NCBI GenBank assembly: GCA_003008705.1
Contig: PDUO01000036.1
Coordinates: forward strand, 133,968 to 197,967
Length of the DNA: 64,000 bases
From: Pezicula radicicola
Lineage: Eukaryota > Ascomycota > Leotiomycetes > Helotiales > Dermateaceae
Direction of reading: 5' to 3'
Shown: positions 45,463-55,691 of the stretch, piece after piece
Numbering within the stretch: position 1 is the first letter of the stretch
How the letters are laid out: each line of letters starts with the position of its first letter
The notes under the pieces: generated by a model
Seen by the model: only the letters and a program-made list of their open reading frames with translations
The model's database searches: none
Told to the model about the DNA's origin: nothing
Translations under genes and position numbers: made by a program

Positions 45463-46314
45463 CTATAAATACCCACTGAGAGCTGAAAGTAACTCAAAAG
45501 CATCAAGAATGTTACGGAAAATCTCTTCTGCATATTCATGGTCTGTAACAGCCTCTTTCACGACGTTACTAGTACTTGTGGGTGCGGGTGCAGCCGTTTC
45601 CTCTAGACTGAGTTTTCGACCTCCACTGACTTGAAGATTATCTTTCCTTTCACCTGCAGAAAGTCGTTCAAAATATGCACGAGTTATCTCAACATGACCT
45701 TGTCCGTTCTGCTTCTTGGGTAGAATCCCTGACTCGGAGACGACCTTTGCAGTCAGCTTAGGATGTTTTTCGGCCATGCAGCAAGGTGTAAATTCGATCA
45801 AGGTACTACTTCTGCCGTCGTCATATGTGGTCTCTTGGAAATTATCATGACCGGCGAATATGAACCTAAGAAGATTGAAGAGTGTATCGGGAGTTGGAGG
45901 CTGATGATGATGATGCTTTGAGTGAGCTGCCTGCTTTTTGGGACATGCTGTAATGAAATCGCTCTGCGGCGACACTGACATCGACGTTTTCCTCTCCTTG
46001 GTCTCTTCGATTCTTGCAATGCGGCTTTGAACTGCCTCCAGTCCCTCTATCTGCGCTTCACACTTTGCCCGTTCTTTGTTGCCACCATCGGAATCTGAGT
46101 GCAGCGTAATTTCGTCTCCATTGTTCAGTCTGTTCTTGATTGAAGCTCGACGCATTTTACCGAGGGTCGGCGAATCAGAAGTAATATTGTTGTCAGAAAA
46201 ATTGCTGCCATTACCACGAGAATTTCGTGACCGGGAGATATTTGCTTCATTCTTGATCTTGAAAGAGTTGCCGTGGATCGACTGACCATTGTCCAAGTTC
46301 GCGGCTTTGGTCAT
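45463..46314 (-). CDS. Array member B: divergent relative with His-rich run
   Basis: The frame from ATG 46314 gives 283 residues and is open further upstream to about 46432, where a GT-AG intron (46433-46508) would join another exon, so the N-terminus may be longer. Residues 67-77 (DEITLHSDSDG) resemble the SIM-like motif of its neighbours. Residues 141-184 (TPDTLFNLLRFIFAG ... LIEFTPCCMAEK) look like a worn version of the family domain, with EFTP in the right place. There is a Lys/Ser-rich start, a short coiled coil (about 82-108) and SKHHHHQPP at 132-140. No known family was recognised. Confidence 0.6.
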   Translation of the reverse strand: MTKAANLDNGQSIHGNSFKIKNEANISRSRNSRGNGSNFSDNNITSDSPTLGKMRRASIKNRLNNGDEITLHSDSDGGNKERAKCEAQIEGLEAVQSRIARIEETKERKTSMSVSPQSDFITACPKKQAAHSKHHHHQPPTPDTLFNLLRFIFAGHDNFQETTYDDGRSSTLIEFTPCCMAEKHPKLTAKVVSESGILPKKQNGQGHVEITRAYFERLSAGERKDNLQVSGGRKLSLEETAAPAPTSTSNVVKEAVTDHEYAEEIFRNILDAFELLSALSGYL

Positions 46315-47645
46315 GGTAGCACCAGTCCAATTTGCACCGGATTTGACTACGGGTGCTGTTCTTGAGTTGATGCCAAGAGGAATTTTGCTAGCTTTGAAAC
46401 GCGGTGAACATTCGGAGTGAATAGTGACAACTGTGAGACTTTTAGCTGGATTTAAACAGAAGAAACCACACTCAGTAGATGATTGTACTAGGTTTGCGCG
46501 ATCTTACCTATAGATTGATCCGCGATAACAAGAAAGGTGTCAACCCGACGTAGAAGATTACTACGAAGGATGGATAAGTTAGGATGTCTTGCTGTTTTCA
46601 GGTCGTTGTAGTGGTCAAAATATTAATCTGTGGAGAACTGCCAGCGTTCTTTTAGTCTGACAAGCTCTACAATAACTCTAATTCTAAACCTAGAAGTGAA
46701 GATATAGTCGCAGTGATGAGCAGTTCTCGAAACGTGGTATGCCGGTTTCCACTTTTTTAGCGACTGGTGCCAGCAAACTTGACTTCCACTTTTCGTATAA
46801 AGCCCCATAATTGCCACGTGCTCTTGGTTCACGATTCAAGGCTACAAGTAGTATTCGCCGGGAACATGCAGAAAATCGAGCTTAGTCTAGTGTTTATCAT
46901 CGTTACTAGTTGATGGAGTTATGGACACCAGGCATTTGCGGTGCCAACCTTACGAATTGTTTAGCCGACTGATCTCAATACTTCTTATGCACGGAAATTG
47001 AAGAATTTTTGGTATAGCGTGTTTCTTATTTCACTATTGTAAAAACTGTGGGTGGTTTATCTCTGCAGCTCATTTGAGGCGTAATTAGGTGAAACTCAAC
47101 GAACACTATTACTACCTTGAATACCAAAAAATTAATCACTGTGATTCTAGGATGCAAATCAGAATCTTAGAGGAACTCTCAATTCTGGTTTTCACTACAT
47201 ACACGGCCTACAGGAAGGTGGTCACATTTGTGTCTTGGGAAAATATCATGACATTCCGAAATTACTTAATCCGAAGGGTCCTTGCTAGTATGAACTGACG
47301 GAACCACCGATGGTCTGCAAGAAAGAAGACCGACTTAAGTATCAAGAAATTATGCACTAGCCTAAATATCCACCAAAGGTTTCGTTACAAGTCTGGAAGA
47401 CTACTTCATATTATTACTCATTACAAGAGACTGGGTACCCAGATGGCGCTAATCCAAAATACATATGCCAAGCTATTTTCCACTCTGACAGTAAACTAAC
47501 ACATTCCCAACGCTAAAAAGCAAACCCGCATTATGTCTTCCAAGACCCATGATCTACTACTGTTTGATATTACATTAACAAAGCTCCCATAATGTGTACA
47601 TATAGGGACATACAATTATGAAGGAGCCGCAATCATTCAGAACAT
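46315..47645. other. Intergenic stretch between array members B and C
   Basis: The part just upstream of 46314 may contain a further 5' exon of member B (about 46509-46600). Beyond that only short unsupported frames. Confidence 0.35.
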
Positions 47646-48713
47646 CTAAAGCCGACGTAAAGCATCTTGATAGACCACGGAGAAAGGATCCACCTTGTTA
47701 TTTACACTTGGCTTGGCCTGTCTCATACTGCTGCTAGTATTCTTAAGTGCTGCTTTTCCCACTCTAGAATGTGAAGCTATCGAAAGATTCTTTGCATTGC
47801 CTATGACCCTTCTGGCTGTTGCCATCGGCTTCTTGAACCCATCTGTGCCTTTCGTAGCGACTCTGGACAAAATAATTTCGGGTGAAACAATCGAGGATGT
47901 GTATGTCGGTAAAGCTCTGGGGTCTCTGAAATTAGATTGGGCGTATTTTTCAACGATTAACCAGTGCTTCGGCTCTCGAAGTGTCTTTTTCTTAGGGCAA
48001 GCGTTGACGGGAGATATTTCAATCCAGATTTCCTTCTTATCAGAGAATATTTGTGTGGTAGTATCATAGTTTTGAACCTCCGCACACGTCGTATGGTAAA
48101 CCTCACAATTTGACATACGTGCTCTGTCGATTCCACCATCGCGCCTGACCTTGCTGTCCAACTCGAGGAGTGCGCTTCCCTCAAAGTAAGAGGCATCGAC
48201 GTATTTGCCATTGAAGACGTTATTGTCAACACTGCCATTATTGAGAGGAGCTTAAGAAGGAAGGATGCGCAATTCCTCCTCTCCACCTTGTTCAGTGCTG
48301 CTCAAGTCATGGGTTCCCGAATCAGATGAGGTTTCCAGAGCGGAGTCATCCTCTTCATACTCATTGAGGTCCTTATCCACGAGAGTCCATTTCTGAGAGG
48401 CAGCGGAGGAAAATGACATAACATCATCTAGCTTTGCTCCGGGTTTGGCATCGACTTGTCCGGCATTGAACTCATTGCTCGAAATGATCAACCAGTTGTC
48501 GGGATCATTTTAAGGAAGAGAGATAACATCGTCCTCGGTTGGACGTGTTCAACCAAACAATACCCTAGAAATAGAAATAGCGTTAGTGACAGTCTAGGCT
48601 ATGGTGTGATAAAATTTGTTGATGGCGGGGACATACTTAGAGTATCGGTACTGTCCTCTAGTGCGCATTGTCCTCGCCGTCTCATCGCGCTGATTCTTAG
48701 TAAACTTCTCCAT
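47646..48713 (-). pseudogene. Array member C: decayed copy with three in-frame stops
   Basis: Exon 1 (48713-48637, 77 bases) reads MEKFTKNQRDETAR ... GQYRYSK and ends in phase 2 at GTATGT. The acceptor TTTCTAG leads to exon 2 from 48564. The protein then meets TGA (codon 31), continues TRPTEDDVISLP, meets TAA (codon 44), continues with a second copy of the motif (KLDDVMSFSSAASQKW) and reaches a third stop, TAA at 48254-48252, after which the same frame stays open to 47646. The exon-1 length, intron phase and motif position equal those of members D and E. The long open continuation without homologous motifs suggests recent decay. An alternative is three separate short genes, which I think less likely. 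Confidence 0.65.
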
Positions 48714-49535
48714 TTTGAAGGAACGCGATGTGTTAAGAAGTCGGGGCTTTGTGGCAGCTGTGTTCTTCATAAAGTTGTAATGTAGACTGTAGAAGCGCGT
48801 TGGTGGTGGAAAAGGACGAGAAGGGGGGGTGTGGCACACGTGACCGCGCTAAAATATTTACCGTATGGTTAAGCGAGTTTGAATAGGGGGACAATTCACC
48901 AAAGATTATCAGCAAACTATTGTGAGAGGATTATCACATCCACTTTGGCTTTAAAATGGCTGTGTTAATATTGAAGATTTAATTAGAACTTGGAAAGTAA
49001 TGATTTCACTTAAAACGATCTGCTGTGTTTGAAATGACTGTATCAACTGAATCAGGGAACCAACACAGCCTATGGCGGCTTCCAAAGGCCAGTGACCATT
49101 CCGACTGGAGTGAAATATCTTTTAAAAAACCATTAAATGGCCACTTGTGCGCCCCTTTTGCAAGGTGGCAATTTAATTCTATGAGCTTTGATACTCAAGC
49201 TGGAAGCCTAGTTAGCTAGAAATCTGAAAGGGAGACATATATAGTTAAGTACCTAAGACAGTATCATGTACCTTGTCATTGCTCCATTCCTCTACCGTAA
49301 CACTCTTGTCTTCTTTATAAGTTTATAACTTGGTAGCTCCTTGCTATACAGAATTTCGCATATGTGTAGGTGTTGTAGCTTTATAACCACTGGTATCCTT
49401 AACTGTTGGAATATAACGCCCATGAACATTATATTTATGAGTGCGGATAGTTTCAGCCATGTAGCCCGCACCGGAAATTCTGATCTTGGTATTTTTGCTA
49501 CCATTGGCTTTAGTGCCCATGGCGGAATTAGATGT
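48714..49535. other. Intergenic stretch between array members C and D
   Basis: Downstream of the TAG of member D the same frame stays open for 58 codons (to about 49362), which may be lost coding sequence. No other gene was seen. Confidence 0.35.
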
Positions 49536-50317
49536 CTAGTCGGAGCTAAACTTGTTAAATGTGCTGGAAGGAGCTAATCTTAGGTTCCATGATTTCTCCG
49601 AACCCCTCTCCGGTGCACAGTTGGATACCGTGGAAACTTTATGGTTGATATTTTGCTGAGAGTCAGTCTTCATTAAAAGCATACCATTACTAACCCTAGC
49701 AGGAGCAATAGGCCGTACGAGAGCAGATTCGCAACTAGATACTTCTTGTTTTCTAGTCACAGCCTGATCGGAGGCCAATCCAGTTCTGGCGGAGTGTATG
49801 CTCTTGTTCGAAGCACTACCAGCAACTTCTTCATGACTTGCAACAAGAATGATGTCTTTGGAGAGTCCAGAATTGCTCGAGCCACTGAAATCTACTCGGT
49901 TGGGTCTGCAATGCTTCGTGGAAGGAGGTACAGAAATAAACTCTTTGTCCTCCATGACTACCTCGCTGGTAGTATCTTCAGTCCATGACTGAGTGGCCCA
50001 AAATTCTGCCCAATTTGTTTCTAATTTACTAGTTGAAGTAGATATGTCATCGTCATTTATTGGTTGGTTTCGAGCCTCATCCCAATCGTCGGAGTCGGAA
50101 TCGTCAGAAAGTGCTATTATATCTTCAGGAGTAAGTTGGGTTGGCGTTTTGGCCACTCTTAACGATTTTTGGGTTAGCTCCGATCAGGTCTTGGTCAAGC
50201 CTTTCTGGAATTTGTAAGTGATAAGCATAAATTGTCTTACCTGCTATAGCGGTGCTGTCGTCTGGCACGCATGAGGCGTCTTGCATGAGCATGGTGGTCT
50301 TCTCTGGTCTCAGTCAT
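49536..50317 (-). CDS. Array member D: uncharacterised acidic Ser-rich protein with SIM-like motif
   Basis: Exon 1 is 50317-50241 (77 bases; MTETREDHHAHARRLMRARR), exon 2 is 50157-49536; the 83-base intron has GTAAGA and TTAAG and splits an Arg codon in phase 2. The product is 232 residues. Residues 36-50 read PEDIIALSDDSDSDD, a strong match to the SUMO-interaction pattern (hydrophobic core followed by acid and phosphorylatable Ser), then DWDEARN. The N-terminus is Arg/His-rich. The rest is low-complexity, likely disordered, without the NEFTPxW domain. Without the first exon the frame would have to start at GTG, which supports the two-exon model. No known family was recognised. Confidence 0.65.
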
Positions 50318-51187
50318 ATTGGCTAGAAGTTTGAAGATTGTTAAGAGAGAATGACCAGAGTATAAAAAACAATAAAATATTGGGATTTGGTTCGAGGGTA
50401 CCGATAGCTGGACTGGACTGAAGAATTTTGTCAATGGCTTAACGCTGCGGACATGTTTTGTGGGCAGTAGTGCTCAGCTGGCAGTAATGACTGATACTAG
50501 TGATACTAGTTTTGGGTATTTCCGTCATATGGCCTTATTTGGTATTAGCAATTTCTTAGTAATCCGAATCGTTGAAATTAGTACTGCAATTAAACTTTTT
50601 CATTTCTGACTAAGGAAGTCCACATAGTAAGAAGCTAGGAGTAATGCATAGCTGTATAGCCAGGACTATATTTACGAAGAACATTATTGAGATATGATTA
50701 ATGTACATTCGAGGTCAATTTTGACTTGAAGATGAATGGAGGAAGTCAACCTTATGCTCATTTCTTTATATATTAGAATAAATTGTAGCTACGCTTGTAC
50801 CTACTTCCAAGACTGGCAGTTCAAATCCAGAAGCTATTAATTGCGACTAACTCGCAAGTGATGATATAAAATTAATTACCATTATTCATCTTACGTAGTA
50901 ATGAAGGATCTCGATCCTAAAATTCGTTTTTTTTCCTCATCACATCTCTGGCTGAGGACGGTTTGCTCCACGTCGATTTGGTAACACTGCGCTTCTTCTG
51001 ATCGTTTACCGAATTAACTTCCGTCTGATTACTCTGGTCTGTAAGAAAGCCTTTCAGACATTTTTGGTACATAGGTCCAACCGAAAGATTGTTAACTGCT
51101 GTGTAGCCTTGTGAGGATATGAGGTTGACGTTGACAGGGCTCCGCTGCATTGTTAAGAGTCTGACTGTAGTTGTTGCCCTTGATCAT
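50318..51187. other. Intergenic stretch between array members D and E
   Basis: A minus-strand frame at 50917-51150 (Lys/Ser-rich end KKRSVTKSTWSKPSS) could be a last exon of member E, but I could not join it in frame with confidence. Confidence 0.35.
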
Positions 51188-51319
51188 TTAACAATGAGTA
51201 CTTGAAATCAGCGTGTTGGACGTTTCGCCGCGGTCGGTAATCATAAGCCTATTATTTTCAGTGACTATCTCGTACTCCATGGGATTGATGTTATGAGCTT
51301 CAGTAGGTGAACGTCGAAG

Positions 51320-51996
51320 CTAGGACTTCTTTACAGTAGGAGCTTGTTTCCAGTACACCTGATACTCAATGGTACCCTTGCCATTAGTACGGTTTCCTAA
51401 AATGCGTCCCCAATCTAAAGATATCCTTGGTTGAACATCATTCTCCACCGTTTTTGGAATAGACGGGATAAAACGAGATTTGCTGCCCTGCCCGATGATA
51501 GCTGTTTCGATTTGCGCGGCTGACTCTACGTCTGGAGACTGTGGTAGACCAGGTCGCTTAGGGCATTCTCTGCGTTCGAGATCAGACCCCAGGATTTCAA
51601 TCTGGGTTGTACGGCTGTTTTGGTACCCGCCATAGTTGGTATTGACATTCTCGCTAGTTTCTTCGCCGGCGGCATCGCTTGTCTCGGACACTCCGTCTGA
51701 GATTATTACCCACTCTTCGATATCAGTCGTTGAGCGCAAAGTAGTTTCGTGCGCATTTGGTTCGTTTCGGGCCGCTTCCAAGTCATCAGAGTCCTCAGAC
51801 GAGAGAGACATAACATCGTCTTCCGTCGGTTTAGTATGCGTAATGGACACTCTAGCATGGCTATCAGCGCCCGCCTCTCATAACGACAAACCTTGCATCT
51901 CAATCGCAGAAAAGTTTACCTGATATAGGGGTGAATGCCTTGAGTGTGTATTACTTTGGCGGTATGAGCGTGCTGGCTTACTGAGGACTCAACCAT
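51320..51996 (-). CDS. Array member E: SIM-like motif protein ending in a truncated chromodomain-like segment
   Basis: Exon 1 is 51996-51920 (77 bases; MVESSVSQHAHTAKVIHTQG), exon 2 is 51851-51320; the intron (GTAAAC, GCTAG) is phase 2. The product is 202 residues. Residues 36-49 read EDDVMSLSSEDSDD, followed by LEAARNEP, matching member D at the same residue numbers. The end reads WGRILGNRTNGKGTIEYQVYWKQ, which resembles the first strands of a chromodomain (ILxxRxxxGxxEYLVKWKG). A TAG then stops translation where a chromodomain would have its Trp, and the frame stays open for 43 more codons to 51188. It may therefore be a truncated version of a longer protein. Confidence 0.6.
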
Positions 51997-52918
51997 CTTT
52001 GCGGCACGTTTCAAGGTCTTCGAAAATAGAGAAACAATCTCGATGTGATAGAGAGGGAAATAGGGTCCGTTTGGTAAACTTGATGGTTTAAGTAGAAGAA
52101 GAACTTGTCTTGAGTTGAGGATGGAGGAGCGGCTAAAATGTTTACAGCCTCGGAGGCTAGCGTGTGGATTGTATCACGTGATTACAGTGCATCAAGTTCC
52201 AGCCATACTTAAGGAAAGAGTTTTGTAAAGGTGCTGTCGATATTTGTTTTAATTATTAACTAGACCTTACCTTATGCAATGAAGTTTTGGCACTCAATGT
52301 AGTGAAAATTTGTGAATTTGTATGTTTGTGAACATGCGGGTCAATTTTTAGAAGTGTTTGTGTGATCTTGAATATGTGTCGTTTGGTATAAAGGTGAATA
52401 GCCCCCAAGGAGGAGCGTCGAATACAGAGCGATTCTTTAGTGGCAGTGGGGTATTTTTTATAGTTTATAATTTATTCACTCGATTACTCTACACTTGGCC
52501 ACTGTGAAAGGGAAAGTTGGTATCCTAAATATTGCAACTATTCGTCAACGGTAAGAGGTTTTAGGGATTCTGAAAGTTTTAAATACTAGGTTGACTTCAA
52601 CAAGAACAAAGGCATAATGGTCAATTAGTTTAGGATTATTGCGGCTACATAATGGTATGCTGCAGAGAGGATTCCCCAAACAAACAAGAAAAGAATTGCC
52701 ACATGGTTCGACCATGAACCACAAAAGTGACTTTGGTCATAAAAAGTCAGACCTTATGTCCATCCATCAAAACTCAGTCTCCAACAAGAGAAGAGAAGGC
52801 TGAAATATGAGGATTCTACATAAATAAGATTAGTGAAAGCTAAAATATAACCTAGGCTGGGGAGAAAAACTCACAGCGCCAATAGCCCAAGAACCCAGGT
52901 TGCCAGAAAGCCACCGCC
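51997..52918. other. Intergenic stretch between array members E and F
   Basis: AT-rich, no supported gene. Confidence 0.4.
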
Positions 52919-53848
52919 TTAGTTACCTGAACCAGACTCGTACTGCAGCAGATGCTTGATTCCATTCTCGAGGTTGAGAGCCCCATAGTAATGATTCTGA
53001 TGAAGAGTCCATTCAGCGATGATAATGGCAGGGTCAGAAGACTCGTCAAATCGACGGCGAAAGATCTCAAGATTCTCAGATTCCTCTCGGAAAGCGGCGT
53101 CAAGTGTTGCCTTCGCCTCAACTCTGGCAGCCTGAATCTGAGCCTCTACTCCGTTCATCTCTCGTTGCTCGCCCACCCAAACTGGTGTAAACTCATTGCG
53201 TTCCAAGCCAACTGCTCCCCAAAAGGACTCAAAGATCTGTGGGATATCCCCAGCACGGATCAATTCAGAAATTTCTCTTAAGGAGAGCGGGCCTCGGCAA
53301 CCAGTTTTCTCGGAAAGCGTCGCAATGATGTTGTCACTGGTGAGCTTCGATAGATCCAATCGGCTTTCCTTGTCAGATTCGATGTTGGCGGATTGATCAT
53401 CGTGCGCAAGTTGAGTATGCTTATCGGCGCCTGCATACTTGATCCGAATGGCCATGTTTCGTACTGAATCCGCAGACGCATTTGGAGAGGAAATCACTTG
53501 TTCGTGTACCGTGAAGCTAGCCTCGGCGAGTGCATCCTCACAGTTGGACTTCTCGATCTCAATACCTTCCTTCAATTCCTCAGTCTCGTTCGTTTCACTC
53601 GTTGCCTCATGGTAAGAAGTATTATCGGAATTGAACTTATGCAGAGCGTTGCCATCGTCGACGTCGTTGCCAGTTGCGATTTCCATGGAAGCTGTCATGC
53701 CCCCGTTGATAAGCTCGAAGTCGCTGGCCTGGCTGGCTGTGTCACTGTGTGTAGGCGTGATTGCTAGGTCCGAAAGGGCGTCCCAGTCACTAGATTCTGA
53801 AAAGGATGACAGGGACATGACTTCGTCAGCTAAGCTTCCTGAGGACAT
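52919..53848 (-). CDS. Array member F: protein joining the SIM-like motif and the NEFTPxW domain
   Basis: One coding exon of 309 residues; a leader intron is likely, since CTAAC and an acceptor (GTATCAG) lie just before CATGTCC. Residues 8-22 (DEVMSLSSFSESSDW) match the motif of members D and E, placed at the extreme N-terminus. Residues 183-230 read GCRGPLS, REISELIRAGD, a spacer and AVGLERNEFTPVWVGEQRE, matching members A and G. The C-terminal 80 residues are helical and charged. Because it carries both features, it links the two sub-groups of the array. Acidic low-complexity sequence fills the middle. No transmembrane or secretion signal; no named family. Confidence 0.75.
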   Translation of the reverse strand: MSSGSLADEVMSLSSFSESSDWDALSDLAITPTHSDTASQASDFELINGGMTASMEIATGNDVDDGNALHKFNSDNTSYHEATSETNETEELKEGIEIEKSNCEDALAEASFTVHEQVISSPNASADSVRNMAIRIKYAGADKHTQLAHDDQSANIESDKESRLDLSKLTSDNIIATLSEKTGCRGPLSLREISELIRAGDIPQIFESFWGAVGLERNEFTPVWVGEQREMNGVEAQIQAARVEAKATLDAAFREESENLEIFRRRFDESSDPAIIIAEWTLHQNHYYGALNLENGIKHLLQYESGSGN

Positions 53849-55691
53849 GCTGATACTTTTGTTAGCTAGGAAGTCTCTTGCGCAAAGATAACAGCAAAAG
53901 TAAACTCTGGAGTGGAAAATCGTTGGGTGTTGCGAGGCACTACTGTAGCGGTTTTTGGTAGGAAAGTGTTATGTAAAGGTAGGAAGTGTAGTTTGGTAGA
54001 CCCTGAGTAAGGGATACTCGCGTGTAGCTTGCGCTGGGATGAGGGAAGGGGGTTATAGGCTGGATGCGCATTTTGTACTTACTTGAGTTTTGGTTGATGA
54101 GTGATTGCGATCTAAGAGTGGTGTACCGGTGTAGTTGTAGTGTACGGAGATTTTGCTGAGTTGAAAAGCAGAGGTTTCCGGGATATCGCGCCCTGAAATA
54201 GCTTAGCCAAAATTCCGGAAAAAGAAACCTGCATTCACCGCTGTTGGAAAGAGCTAACGGGAACTTCATTCTTCTGGTACATTTCACTGTCCCAACTGGC
54301 ATATTTCAGCGTATTTGAGTAAGTTCCGTTTGAGCTACTATCACATGACCAACCCCCCCATCTCCAATCACTGTAAGCGAGGTATGAGATTATTGTACCT
54401 TTCGTACCAGAAAGAGATCGATTAATGCAAAGAGTGCATACCAAAGACAAGACATGCTACAAATATCCTGACAGTATAAGTATGGCCGATTATCCTCTGC
54501 TCAAAACGAAACTCAGAAGGAAGAGCTCCGTGTTAGTGTCTTGCAGTTTGACAAAGCGAACAAAGACAAAGCCTATTAAGTAAAATATAAAATTGCTAAC
54601 ATAAAATGCGCCAAACATCGTCTCAAAGAAGACAATGGAATCACAGATAAAGCATATCTCGAACCAACTACCATGAAATGATCCATGCTAGAATGGGAGA
54701 ACCATTTGAGGCATCAATGGAAGCACGCTTTCTCCCTAGACCTTTACCGGAGGACCAAAAGAACTTTGATTATTTTCGCTGCTTAGCTGGCTAAACTTTA
54801 TCTTTCTAGAAAGTGAAGTCCGGTTAACATTTACGGTATCTCATTAAAGTAATTACTAAAGCTCATAGAATCATAGATATCTCTTTCAGATTAACTTTTT
54901 GAATAACGAAGGACAAAGAATTGAAAATATGGGTACGCTTAGTATAGATCATATATCCCCAAAATTTCTGCACCTTACTAAGCTGTAGCAAACACGCTAA
55001 CAACCACGAAACACAATGCTATTACAAGTAATAGGACCATAAAAGTTTCCTCTGAATAGTAGATTAAGAAAAAGCAACCTTAGTTCTTCAACTTTAAATA
55101 CCGACAAATAGATAATAATAGGTTTGCTATAAGATCTAAATACTTGTTTGAAAAACCCAAATAGGATTTGAGTAGACAAGGTTTGCAGGGTAAAACAGCA
55201 GTCACATGTTTCCTCAGAACATATTAGAATATGCTGCTAAAGAATATCATATTTTAAATACTAACAGAAGAGCCCAGAATCAGAAATTAGTGCCGCTAGG
55301 GGCTTGTAAATAATTAACAATTGGTCCTTTGCTGTTAAAAAGTTATTTCCTTTCTTTATTTTTAATCCGCAGGCTTTTAAAACATTGGAACTAAGTGTTT
55401 AACTTAAACTACGCCTAAATTAATAAAATAGAATATGTCCTTACCTACGTAATTGTTATTTCATCTGTAGTGTTGAGATGCATTCATGTGGCAAGAACTG
55501 AATTTGCCGGAAGAAAGTACAGTATTAATATACATACAAGTGCAGAAATGCCAAAACGCCGACCAAAAAAACGCCTGAAATCTCCATGCTCTGCTCTGAA
55601 TGTTATTAGCTCGGCCTCGATCAAAGTTCCGAAGAGAATTATAATGAGCGAACACCCTTGCCGGCCGCTAAATCTAGGGGCAAAGACCCCT
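53849..55691. other. Intergenic stretch between array member F and the kelch gene
   Basis: It includes the likely 5' leader of member F (donor near 54079). The rest, especially 54880-55450, is AT-rich without supported genes. Confidence 0.4.

Noticed and set aside
50917..51150. 77-codon minus-strand frame as last exon of array member E
   Set aside because: A candidate intron ends at TGCAG just before it, but the donor I found does not preserve the frame.
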